Shown here one piece after another: positions 11,063 through 20,541 of a stretch of DNA of 64,000 nt. How positions within the stretch are numbered: the stretch's first letter is position 1; each line of letters opens with the position of its first letter. The notes beneath the pieces were generated by a model. It had not been told where the DNA came from, did not search any database, and was given only the letters and a program-made list of their open reading frames with translations. The stretch is from Citrus sinensis. Taxonomy: Eukaryota; Streptophyta; Magnoliopsida; Sapindales; Rutaceae. The translations under genes were made by a program, and so were the position numbers. The stretch spans positions 52,059,501-52,123,500 of the forward strand of contig NC_068558.1 of NCBI RefSeq assembly GCF_022201045.2, written 5' to 3'.

Positions 11063-12175
11063 GAGTCCTGCTATTTACCCCGGGTCAAATCCTGGGTCAA
11101 ACCCCGAAACTAAGTGAAACGACGCCGTTTTCTCTTTTTTTTTTTTTTCATTCTATCTAAAACGACGCCGTTTAGTTAGAAAAAGATTACCTCTTATTTC
11201 CTTTCTTCATCCTGGCACTATGAGATGAGATTGATCATTTTTTTTCTTCTTCATTTTTTCTCCGGTATGCCGCTCCGTGAGCAAGCAAGGAGTGAGAGAA
11301 TAAAGTGGGCTGTGGTGATGTTAGAATTTGCACCTATTTGTATCTATTTAGTGAGTAGCCTGTTAGTTTTTTTGATCTTACGTTGTTTTGGTTCCATGGG
11401 TTTGAGAATTTCTCTACTGTTCGTCACTCTGGTTTTGCTTTTTTATTGGCTTTGTGAAACACTTTAAATTGGATCGTATTTCGTTTGGCTTTTCTCCAAA
11501 GTAGGACTCCAATTTTGGGTGCGCATCCTCTGCCAATTATGCATAAAACTGGGCTTTGGTGGGGGTCTGATCTTCGCCCTTGGGTTTAAAAGTGTGATGG
11601 CTGTCGGTGTTGGTGGTGTCGATGGTTGAGAAATAGAAGGAGAATGGCTGTGAGACAAAAAGGAAGAGAAAGCAATTTGGGGCTGCATTAACCAAGCTAA
11701 ATCGATTTGGGGTTGTACAGTTCGTCAAATGTCTTCTTAGGCATATAAGTAGGAGCTCTTCCATGCCAACATAGCTATTTACAGGACATCATATTCAACC
11801 TCCAGAACTACTCATGGCGGAAGCTTACCAGATTGAGGAGGTCCCTTGATTGAAGTCTCTTAATGTCATTAGCAGTCACCTTACATGACTCCAAAGTCAG
11901 TGATCTTAAATTCTTCAGTGGCTTCAGGTGACGTAATCCTGCACTTGTTATCTGGGAATTTGAAACATTCAAAGAGATCAACCTTGTTAATCCTGTATTT
12001 GCAAGAACAGAAGTTACGACAACAAGGTTAAAAGATCCCCACAATATATATGAGTATATCAAAAAACGACGTCGTTTTAGGGAGAATGAAAAGAAAAAAA
12101 AAACAGATGAAACGACGTCGTTTGTTAATTTCGGGGTTTGACCCGTGATTTGACTCGGGGTAAGTAGCATTTTCC
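11063..12175. mobile_element. Pack-MULE carrying host gene fragments
   Basis: Inverted ends of about 110 bases face each other (11063 to about 11172 and about 12062-12175). Both contain CTATTTACCCCGGGTCAAA-like sequence, a GGGTCAAACCCCGAAA block, a T-rich run, and two AACGACG(C/T)CGTTT motifs in the same order. The element is flanked by ATATAATAA on both sides (11054-11062 and 12176-12184), a 9-bp duplication, though the right copy sits in an ATA repeat. The interior carries the 3' end of a leucine-rich-repeat gene, on the minus strand, plus unassigned sequence. No transposase is present, so it is non-autonomous. Confidence 0.75.
11808..11992 (-). pseudogene. Captured last exon of an LRR (RNI-like) gene
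   Basis: Read on the minus strand, this stretch begins after an intron-like acceptor (pyrimidine-rich, ending AAATACAG at 11993) and encodes about 61 residues to a TAG stop. It includes SLNVSNSQITSAGLRHLKPL and SLTLESCKVTANDIKRLQS and ends LVSFRHE. This matches the C terminus of the plant LRR protein family of Arabidopsis At1g15740 as I remember it (ending LVSFRPE). It sits wholly inside the Pack-MULE and has no upstream exons, so it is a gene fragment carried by the element, with what looks like retained intron sequence, which would mean capture from genomic DNA. It could be transcribed antisense to nothing known; no function is implied. Confidence 0.7.
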
Positions 12176-12342
12176 ATATAATAATAATAATAATAATAAG
12201 AAAAAGAAAGAAAGAACGTTCCAGAACTTAATGGGCGCATACGTACGCACCAAGAGGTTGCCTACACGGCCTTGGAAAATAGAAAAAGGGTTGGCTTTCG
12301 CAGAGTTTAGTTTGGCGCTAGTTATATACTTGCTCCTTATCC

Positions 12343-14051
12343 ATGGCGGCTACTTTCGTTACCATACCAGCTCCTCTATTTTCTCTTAAGAAAAATAACA
12401 TTCCTTCGCGTTCCAACCATAGGCTACTTGGTTGGTTTATTCACCTTTCAATTTGATCTTTTTGTCATTTCCCTTTTCTCGTCAATTTTACTCAATAAAT
12501 GCGGTTTTTTTTTTAATTTTTATTTTTTACAGGATGGCGAAAACAAACTCTGACAGTGAATGCAATTGCCACCAAATGGGAGCCCACTAAGGTTTCAAAT
12601 TTTCTTTAATCTTTCTCTAAATTTAGCTTTCGTCTACCATTTTAAGTTTTTATTTCTAGATGGGTCTTCTAATGTTAATTGTTAATGTACTTGATTTTGT
12701 TTCTATTTTGTAGGTTGTTCCTCAAGCCGACAGAGTCCTGGTTCGTCTCGAACAGTTACCTGAGGTTTGCCCTTATCTATAATGTCCTTGTTATTGGATT
12801 TTATCGGGGGGCTTTATTTGATCTCATGTCATATTGATGTTTTTATAGCAATGACTCATGACTGGGAATAGATTCTTTATTGCTGTATCGGTTATGAATC
12901 CACCTATGCTTATGGATTTGTTATGTCAGCGTACTGATTTGCAATCTTTGTATACCATGTGATGACTTGTTAACTGGAGAACTAACTGTCATTCGAGAGG
13001 ATTTACCCCAGTGGTCTTTTGTCTTGGAAAAATAGAGTAAAAGTTTCAGCTTTTGTTTTCCTTTTAGAATGGAAAGCCAAAGTTGCATTTTATCAAGTAA
13101 TGTATGTTTTAAGATAGTAAATGTTGTAGTAACCTTACCGTTTAGTTAAGACTAATTATGAGGTCACTGTTGTTGTGATATTATCTTGCATTCTGGCAGA
13201 GTAGATCTCGTTCAAAATTGTTGGTCTGTAATGTTTCATTTGTGGGATTGGCAAGGGATGAGATAGTAACAGTGTTGTTATATTGGCCCAATTAGAAAGA
13301 CATATGTTGAGTTGTTGACTGTAACTTCGCCATTCTAAACGCCAACATTTTTTATGACATAATCAGTGGATCATCAGTTTCTTTTGTACATTGAATTACA
13401 TGAGTTTCCCTGTCATGCTTTCTCATGCGAAGAATGATCTATTTTATGCAATAGAAATCAGCTGGTGGAATCTTGTTGCCCAAAGCAGCTGTTAAATTTG
13501 AACGGTATTTGATGGGGGAGGTAAGATGCCAAATCTTGTGTGTTTGTTGGGTGTGGTAGATGATTGTTCAGGATCCAATGCTCCACTTTATTTATTATTA
13601 TTATTATTATTTTTTCCAGATTCTCACAGTTGGTGCTGATGTTGGGCAAGTGAATGCTGGAAAGAAGGTAATGCCACTAATAGTTTAATTTTCTTTTCAA
13701 GATTTCCTGGTGTGCTCTTTTCTCCCATATCTAAAGTTGTATATGTTTCTCTTAATGCAGGTTCTTTTTTCTGACATTAGTGCTTATGAGGTAAGCAGCT
13801 TGCCTCTATGGTGTTATCATTTCCTTTGTTACATTAACACTATTGGCTGATTTCATTTGCATCAATATAGGAGGGGACTCCCTCTCCCATCGTAGAAATC
13901 AACACTTATGGTGTTCAAATTTTGTCATGTACCGAAATAATTATGAATCGGCGCACTCTGAATGCATGTGTGTTTGTTTCAGGTTGATCTGGGAGCAGAT
14001 GAAAGGCATTGCTTCGTCAAAGAGAGTGACTTGCTGGCTGTGGTTGAGTGA
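12343..14051 (+). CDS. 10 kDa chaperonin, chloroplastic (CPN10/GroES)
   Basis: Seven coding exons: 12343-12430, 12533-12591, 12714-12764, 13455-13520, 13620-13667, 13761-13790, 13983-14051, giving 136 residues. Residues 1 to about 38 are a Ser/Thr/basic plastid transit peptide (MAATFVTIPAPLFSLKKNNI). The single GroES domain follows: PQADRVLVRLEQLPE, the mobile loop KSAGGILLPKAAVKFE at about 67-82, DVGQVNAGKKVLFSDISAYE, and the C-terminal HCFVKESDLLAVVE. It is half the size of the double-domain plastid Cpn20, so it is the single-domain Cpn10 type (Arabidopsis At2g44650/At3g60210). It caps the plastid Cpn60 chaperonin cavity during folding of imported proteins. All introns are GT-AG and phases close correctly. 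The Pack-MULE ends only about 170 bases upstream of the ATG, so it lies within the likely promoter. Confidence 0.95.
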
Positions 14052-15126
14052 TGTTTCACCATAATTTGCTGATATAACAGCAGATTGGCTTTTTAGAATT
14101 TAGCATCATATCTGCACTTGTATTAATTCTACGGTGGATCTTTTTATTTTATAATTGATCTTCTAGAACCATGAATAACCAAGGAGATAAGTTTTATGGG
14201 CAGCATGCTGCTGTATCATATGCTTCTGCCACCCTCTGCCTTCCGGTTGTCTTAAGTATGTCTAAACAAGTGGGCAGTGTGGCATCTGTTCAGATTAAAG
14301 GCAGACGGCTCTTTCTCGTTGTGAAAAAGCCTGTGGCCTTTCAGGCAAGTTTAATTGCCATACATAGCCGCGGAATTTCGGAAGGAATGATGTGAATAAT
14401 GAAAATGACGATTCAGTTATACTTGTTCCATTGCATACCAAGACGGTCAGGATTTAATTAAGGATTATTGGGAGTTTCAGCCGCAATCCCATCTGCCAAA
14501 GAAACTAAAACCAGAGGCGGAGAGAGAGAGCCCCATTTAGACCTGTCTCAGACACTGACGCAACATGATAAAGTTTTCTAATGTCTGAGGTGCTAAGGGT
14601 GAAGCCATTGGTAGCCTCTCATTTTTCTTATAAATCTTACTTTAAATAAAATTACGGTTAAGGATAAACAGAATTAAACAAACGTGACTTTTTTTAATTA
14701 AAATAAATTGCTTACATTAATAATCAATCTTTTTCACAAATTGTTTTTCAAACTTATTCATTAAACATTTTTGTACTTGAGATTGCTTTTGAATTATAAT
14801 GTAAAATATCCATAATTTAAATCAATGATTAATATTCAAAAATTCATGACACATAAAACATCTTAATTTGTGTACAGGGTAATAACAAAATTATAAAATA
14901 AATAAAAGATAGCACAATATTACTTTGAGTATTAACAAAAAAAAATTAAACGAAAATTAAAAAGTATATTAAAAATAAAGATATTTTTGAAAATAAAATA
15001 AATATAACTGGAAAAAGAGGGTTTCATGAGGAGAGGGGTGCCGAACGTCCAACTCTTTTCCTAAAAGCATGGACTAAAAAAATCATAAGCCCAAGCAAAA
15101 ATGAAAACATTAGAGCTCAAATAACA
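14052..15126. other. 3' flank of CPN10 and Mutator-like repeat
   Basis: The first few hundred bases are probably the 3' UTR of the chaperonin gene. An open frame at 14171-14395 shows no family features. The rest is the element at 14597-15055. Confidence 0.6.
14597..15055. mobile_element. Mutator-like MITE family B, diverged copy
   Basis: It resembles the element at 38491-39024 along its length: both contain ACTTTAAATAAAATTAC near the left end, TTTTTCAA/TTGT-type AT-rich interior, AAATAAATATAACT near the right end, and end in GTCCAACTC. The left end GGGTGAAGCCATTGG corresponds to GAGTAGAGCTATTGG of the other copy. The flanks share only CTAA, so the target duplication has decayed. No coding capacity. 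Confidence 0.6.
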
Positions 15127-18100
15127 TTAGAACTCAAATAGGCGTAACTCAATCATGCCCTCCTTCCTTTTGGGTGAGTACCAAGCAACAACTTTCCCAG
15201 AGCGAAGAAGCCTCAATGAGTAACTCAAGCTGTATATTACATCCTCCATATGTGAGCCATCTTTCCCAGATGCAGCATCAAGTAAATACTTTGAATCAAC
15301 ACGGAAGACTATCGGCCCTAAAACCTGGAAAGTGGGATACAGAATTATCATTTTCAAAAGTATTCCTAACATAAACTTATCGAGCACCGAACACGTATCA
15401 CATTTCAAAAAGTAGTTCTCTCCAGTAGTAGAAGAGTTAAATAGTTTGTCTGCATTCTGCAGTTTCTCAAAAGATTATAGTTTTCCAATTCTTCCAAATT
15501 GTTTTATGTTTCAATTCAGAGAAGTCATTTGATTTCTTGAATTACCGTTCACATTAGTTCCTTCATGAATCCTGTTTCTTGCCTAGATTTCTAATTACAA
15601 CAATATTTGACAGCAGCTAAAGCAGGTAGAATATGGTGAAGGAAATACCTGCTGCTGCAAAATAAAATTTAGCCTAGGGGAAAACACCAAATTGTCTGCA
15701 CTGCTGGCTGAATTACGGCTGAAAGTATTCAAAATGCTTTTGGCAAGGCCTGAAACTGAACTTATGTCCAAACGAGCATCTACTCGGGTTAGGTCAGCAA
15801 ATATTCTCCTGAACTTACCATGTTGAACAGTACAGCATATGGAGCCAAATAAATCTGCACTCAATGGACTTCTTTTTTTAGTGTTCACAGCAATGCGCCC
15901 ATCTTGGGATTCACCGGCCATTGAGCTCTCCTTGCCCCCAAACCAGGCCACACAGGTGCCTCCTGACATGTTAACGTTAGCATGAGGAGATCAGCAGCAG
16001 AAACAACTCAATACAAAAGAAATTGGAATAAATGGAAATTTGATCCTTACAACTAAAATGATAATTGTCATATTGGTTATTTGCATGCAAAATCAAATCT
16101 GGCAGTAAATCCCAAAAAGAAATAAATGATAAAGAGTCCTTGAACAAGAAAAAGAAAAAAAAATAATAAGCAACAAAATCCAGTAAAGACTAATCCTTTC
16201 ATTGCATAAATGACAAACTCATCCTTGCCCATGAACACCAAAAAAGTTGTATAAAATCAAATTTTAGAGAAGCCAAAAAAATACAAATTATTTAAATGAA
16301 AACACCAAATGTTAATTAATAGTGTGTGTGTGTGTGTGTGTGTGTGTGCACGCGCGAGCGCGTGCGCATTCATATAGGAGTTTGGATGTCAGTTCTTCAT
16401 ACAGAACAATTATTGAAAATAGAAGATCGTTCACTGATAATGGGGTTTCATCAGTATGCTATAGTTTTATCTTAATGATGAGAACAAAAGAGAACAAACT
16501 TTACAATATAGCATTTGATTGTTATTTGAGTTTTTAAGTATCAGATCACCAGAATTGTTATTGGGTAAAAATCAGTTGGGAAAACGAATATATTCATGCA
16601 TGAAGGAAACAGAGCTCTCAATCGTGGGTTTAATTTAAGAAGAACAAAAGGTTAAGTGTGGAAATAAAGTATGTGAAGATAAAATAATAATTTTTAAAAT
16701 TATTTAATCAGGCTTTCCCAGAAAAGGAGTTTTATGAGAGTTTTGGAGGGGTGCCAATAGCATCAGTCTAAAGTTTAAATTTTTATGGATTTAAGAGTTT
16801 ATGAGGGCTATTTTTATGAATTTAATGAAGCTAGTTTACTAGATTTAACGGGAGCTAATTAGTAACTCAAGTAATTTCTCTTTACTCTTTTTTTTTTTTT
16901 GGAAATTATTTTCCGCAGTGTAGGATCAATTTATGAGGTGGATCCGCCTCTGCTTATTAGAACACACACGGAGGGGGATAGGGAGAGAGTAAAATTAGCT
17001 ACAAGCACAATTCCATAATTAACTATTACCACAAGGTTGAAACTGCAAGAAAAGCAAAGTTACCAATGATTGTGGATATAGCTGCATGAGGTTCTCTAAG
17101 GCACACATCGTATGCCGGACGCCAAAAAGAACCCTTGTCTGTCTTTATGATGAGATCCTCCTTGGTCTCCTTGTTTCTCCACATGTCCTTTCTCTGCTCA
17201 TATGAAAAGGCAGCCTTTGCACATAGTCCAGGCATCAGAGCAGCAGGTGGCTCACCATCTATGGCATTAGCACTTTCAGGCTGTCCGCCATTTTTTTGTA
17301 TACCAAAGCGATAACGCAACCCAGAATCTGAAGCGAGTGATGCCACATTTAAGGATACTGACTCCGGAACATCCCAGTACTGCGCTTTATGGTCAATGAA
17401 CAGCTGAGGCCACGCAGCCTCTAGCGTAATGTCATGACTAAGTAGCTGCATGTACACATAAAATGTTCATATCATTGTTCAAATAATAAATAAATCTATT
17501 GACCATTAATAAAAGAATAAAACAAGGTAAAAGCTCGGTAGTTGTTGATAGTTAGTGTCTACAAATATTGGACAAATTTGAGGATAGGAATTGCATAACG
17601 GGATAAAATGAACTGATATCGAGAGACACACCAAAACCATATGTCATAATAGAAATGCAACAAGGATGAATAGCCTTAAAGAAATAATAAAGTATAAAGA
17701 TTGAAAGAAATGAATAGAATAGAGGGCAAATACTTGCCTTGTGATAGAGCATAAACTTGCTGCGTTTTCCTTTCTTGTGGCCGTGCCGCTCCGTGCTCCA
17801 CAACAAGGACGTTGACGGACCAATAGAAAGTTGTGAACATAAACCAACGGAATAAAGAGACTTATCCAAAACATGCTTAGCAGCTGATGTGAATACAGAG
17901 AGCTCCAAATCCTCAGCGGCTGAAAATTCTCTTTTAATATCGGAAATCAGCTTCTTCGGACGAAACTGGCCAACCAATCCAAGCCACCTTACAACAAGTG
18001 TAACACACTAAATTTAAGTTCAAAATGAATTTTTTTTTTTATATATATATATGAAATTTTTAAGCACAAGGATAAAATTTACCAGTTAGAGGTAGATGGT

Positions 18101-18372
18101 CTGAGCAGGAGAGACTCAAGAGCGAAAGAGCCCAGCTCGAGCTCTTTCTGAGAAGGAGAAGGAGAAGCAGGAGCATAAGAGGGAATAATACCCAAAGGAA
18201 ACCCCAGGCCCAAAAAAGAGAGCTGCTGGATTCTAAGGGCTCGGCTGGCTCGAGCGGCGTCCAGCGGAAACGGCTCGCCGGGGATTGAATTAGCCGACCC
18301 TTCCAGGGTTCGTGGCGACGATATGGGCTGGTCCCAGAATGCGGAGTCCATTGCCGTCTGCAGGTTCGCCAT
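15127..18372 (-). CDS. TGD4-like protein, plastid outer envelope lipid transport (At2g44640 type)
   Basis: Five coding exons on the minus strand: 18083-18372, 17738-17987, 17064-17445, 15649-15962, 15127-15324, giving 477 residues. Conserved blocks include the N-terminal DSAFWDQPISSPRTLEG, the GEPFPLDAARASRALRIQQL stretch, WLGLVGQFRPKKLISDIK, LTLEAAWPQLF-like sequence (here ITLEAAWPQLF), PHAAISTIIG and the C-terminal RSGKVVAWYSPKRKEGMIEL. TGD4 binds phosphatidic acid in the outer plastid envelope and moves ER lipids into the plastid with the TGD1-2-3 transporter. The C terminus fits the TGD4 paralogue At2g44640 better than TGD4 itself, so the exact activity is inferred. Intron 2 (17446-17737) needs a GC donor (AAG|GCAAGT): the nearby GT would put a stop in frame, while the GC site restores the family alignment. 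Intron 3 (15963-17063) carries a Mutator-like copy. Confidence 0.9.
16119..16768. mobile_element. Second copy of element A inside TGD4-like intron 3
   Basis: From about 16119 the sequence runs parallel to 10150-10836: GATAAAGAGTCCT, AATCCAGTAAAGACT, ATTGCATAAATG, ACCAAAAAAGTTG, AGAGAAGCCAAAAAA, and at the right end GAGAGTTTTGGAGGGGTGCC then AATAGCATCAGTC. The left ~110 bases of the full element are missing, so it is 5'-truncated or the left end is too diverged to see. A (TG)n tract lies within it. It sits in the intron on the antisense side of the host gene. Confidence 0.7.
16322..16369. repeat. (GT)n followed by alternating CG/GC run
   Basis: About 13 GT repeats, then GCACGCGCGAGCGCGTGCGC, almost perfectly alternating purine-pyrimidine over 48 bases. 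It could be Z-DNA-prone. It lies in the TGD4-like intron. Confidence 0.85.
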
Positions 18373-19668
18373 TTTCCTTCTATATGAGCTCCGGCGTCAG
18401 AAGTGTACTGTGTTTTTGCTGTCCCTTATCTACGCATTTCTTTTGATTTTTTGAAATGAAACGCCGAGTTTTGTTTTTGTTAAGGGCTTCGTTTGGCCTT
18501 TTTCCATTTTTAGGGTTTTAGGAGGGAAATGCTAAACCTGCGTTTGTGGTACCATTTGTTTACTGAGAGGGGAATCAAGCCGCGAGCCCACCCATATCTC
18601 GAGATGGGCAGGCCTGGTCCGACTTTTAACTTTCAGTTTTTGATGAGAGTGGAGCTCCCAAACACTCCCCTGAAATCCTCCTTATAACACCGCCTTTTTC
18701 TTTTTTTCTTTTTTTAAATTTTTTTCCAAATAATTACAATTGTAACCTTAATTAAAATTATCCGAAGACGTCACGCTCAGCCCATTTTAACATTCATCCG
18801 TCCTTATCAAAAAAAAAAAACATTCATCCGTCCGCAACCCGCAAATCCTATTTTCTCCTTTAATCGTTGGCAACTTCAAGATTGTTTTGAAGATGCAGGG
18901 AAATAACCATTACTGAAACGATATCTAGAAAATGAAATTTGCAATTGGAAATCATTTTATGCACACACATTATAAATTGTTTCCTAAAATATTACACTAT
19001 GAAGAAGTTGAAACCAATTTCTTTCCCATTAATATTGATCTTTGTCTAATAGCCGTGGAAGACTGCAAGCTTCCTCTTTCTTCTCTTAGTTAATGGTTTG
19101 AAAGAGCGGTGGGAATTGAGTGAATTACAATAGAAAGCCAGAGACTCAATGGCACGGGAGAGGCTTCATAAAGAAAAAGAATGAACTAAGGGTATTTATG
19201 GAATAATATAGGTATTTTAAGAAAATGGGATTTTATTAATGGTAAGATTGTGAAATAATTAGCGAGTGGTTGTGTTGGGCAAGCTGGTGAATGAGAGAAA
19301 GTTGTAAAGAAAATGTTGCACAGCGCCTTAGTGAAAGAAGAGAATGAACTTGATCAATGAAAAAAAAATATATATATATATATATATATGCAAAGGTTAA
19401 ATAATTTATAGCTACAGATTGCTAAAACTAATCAAATGTATTAAGTAGATTATTCCCAGCTAAGGTGGAAAGCTCTTGAGCCTCACGAATGATGGGGAAG
19501 TAGGACGGCAGCTTCTAAGTTGTAACGCTTCACAGACAAGTTTGAGTATATTCATTCATTCTTCCCAGCTAAGGTGGCATTACGAAGATAACAACATATA
19601 ATTATAAATTTTTTTTTCTTTTTTTTTTTTTAATTTTGAAGTGAAGCAAGCATTTACTTTAGGTGGCA
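18373..19668. other. Intergenic, divergent promoters
   Basis: Contains the promoter of the minus-strand TGD4-like gene (from 18373) and the upstream region of the inhibitor gene. An (AT)n run lies at about 19368-19389. A short sequence (TTCCCAGCTAAGGTGG) occurs twice, near 19453 and 19562. No gene seen. Confidence 0.6.
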
Positions 19669-19675
19669 TATAAAG
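19669..19675 (+). promoter_or_regulatory. TATA box of the inhibitor-like gene
   Basis: TATAAAG within GGCATATAAAGGCC, about 170 bases upstream of the ATG at 19839, a normal spacing for a short leader. Confidence 0.55.
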
Positions 19676-19838
19676 GCCACGTTTGTCCATTTGACATATA
19701 TACACTACATTAGCTTTTCTTTAACCTTCGCTTTAAGCATAAATATTTATTTTTTTATTTTTATAATACTCTTAAAATGGGACAAAAATTACATAAGCAT
19801 GTACAAACTCAGAAATTGTGCCCAAAAACCAAAAAAAA

Positions 19839-20402
19839 ATGTGGCCCAACTCTTCTCCATTTTCAATCCATCTCTTTCTCAGCCTCTTCTTCTTCTTCTT
19901 ATTCGTTTGCAGTTTTCATGGGATAACCGGTCACAATATTGTGCATGAAACTTGCAAAAAATGTGCACAAAATGACCCAAACATAAGCCACAACTTTTGT
20001 GTAACTTCTCTCCAAGCTGATGCAAAAAGCCAGTGTGCAAATCTTGGCGAGCTCGGAATGATCTCAATGAAATTAACTAGAGAAAACGTGACAAAGACAA
20101 GATCTTACATTAAGGATCTCTTGAAGAAGAAAAAGTTGGACCCATTTATGAGGGCCTGCTTGCATGATTGTTTCGATCTTTATTCTGACGCGGTGCCTAC
20201 TCTCAAACAAGCCATGAAAGACTACAAAGCCAAGCAATATGAAGATGCTAATATTGGAGTAAGTTCGGTTGTTGATGCCTGCACCACTTGTGAAGATGGG
20301 TTTAAAGAAAATCAGGGCGCTGTCTCGCCATTAACGAAAAGAAATTACGATGCCTTTCAGTTGTCCGTCATTTCTCTTTCAATTATAAACATGCTTAAGT
20401 AA
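19839..20402 (+). CDS. Pectinesterase/invertase inhibitor-like protein (PMEI domain)
   Basis: A single-exon gene for 187 residues. Residues 1 to about 31 are a secretory signal (MWPNSSPFSIHLFLSLFFFF and onward). The mature part has the features of the plant PMEI/invertase-inhibitor fold: ETCKKCAQNDPNISHNFC near the N terminus (first disulfide pair), an alpha-helical middle, MRACLHDCFDLYSDAVPTLK, and VVDACTTCEDGF (second pair). Members bind pectin methylesterase or invertase in the cell wall; some, such as the plane-tree pollen allergen Pla a 1, are of this short type. Which enzyme is the target cannot be told from sequence. The frame is open for seven codons upstream but without ATG, so 19839 is the start. 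The last 117 bases of the gene plus its stop are repeated in tandem right behind it (see the repeat entry). Confidence 0.88.
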   Translation: MWPNSSPFSIHLFLSLFFFFLFVCSFHGITGHNIVHETCKKCAQNDPNISHNFCVTSLQADAKSQCANLGELGMISMKLTRENVTKTRSYIKDLLKKKKLDPFMRACLHDCFDLYSDAVPTLKQAMKDYKAKQYEDANIGVSSVVDACTTCEDGFKENQGAVSPLTKRNYDAFQLSVISLSIINMLK

Positions 20403-20541
20403 TTCATTCGTTTACTTGTGAAGATGGGTTTAAAGAAAACCAGGGCGCTGTCTCGCCATTAACGAAAAGAAATTACGATGCCTTTCAGTTGTCCGTCATT
20501 TCTCTTTCAATTATAAACATGCTTAAGTAATTCATTCGTTT
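20286..20541. repeat. 128-bp tandem duplication of the inhibitor gene end
   Basis: Unit 1 (20286-20413) holds the last 38 codons and stop of the inhibitor gene plus 11 bases; unit 2 (20414-20541) repeats it with a single visible difference (AAAATCAG versus AAAACCAG). The second unit lies after the stop codon and so would be 3' UTR. Confidence 0.95.

Noticed and set aside
14171-14395. Open frame of 74 codons after CPN10
   Set aside because: Lies in the probable 3' UTR and has no protein features.
15127-18372. Naming the gene TGD4 outright
   Set aside because: The C terminus and length fit the TGD4 paralogue At2g44640 better than TGD4 itself, so only TGD4-like is claimed.
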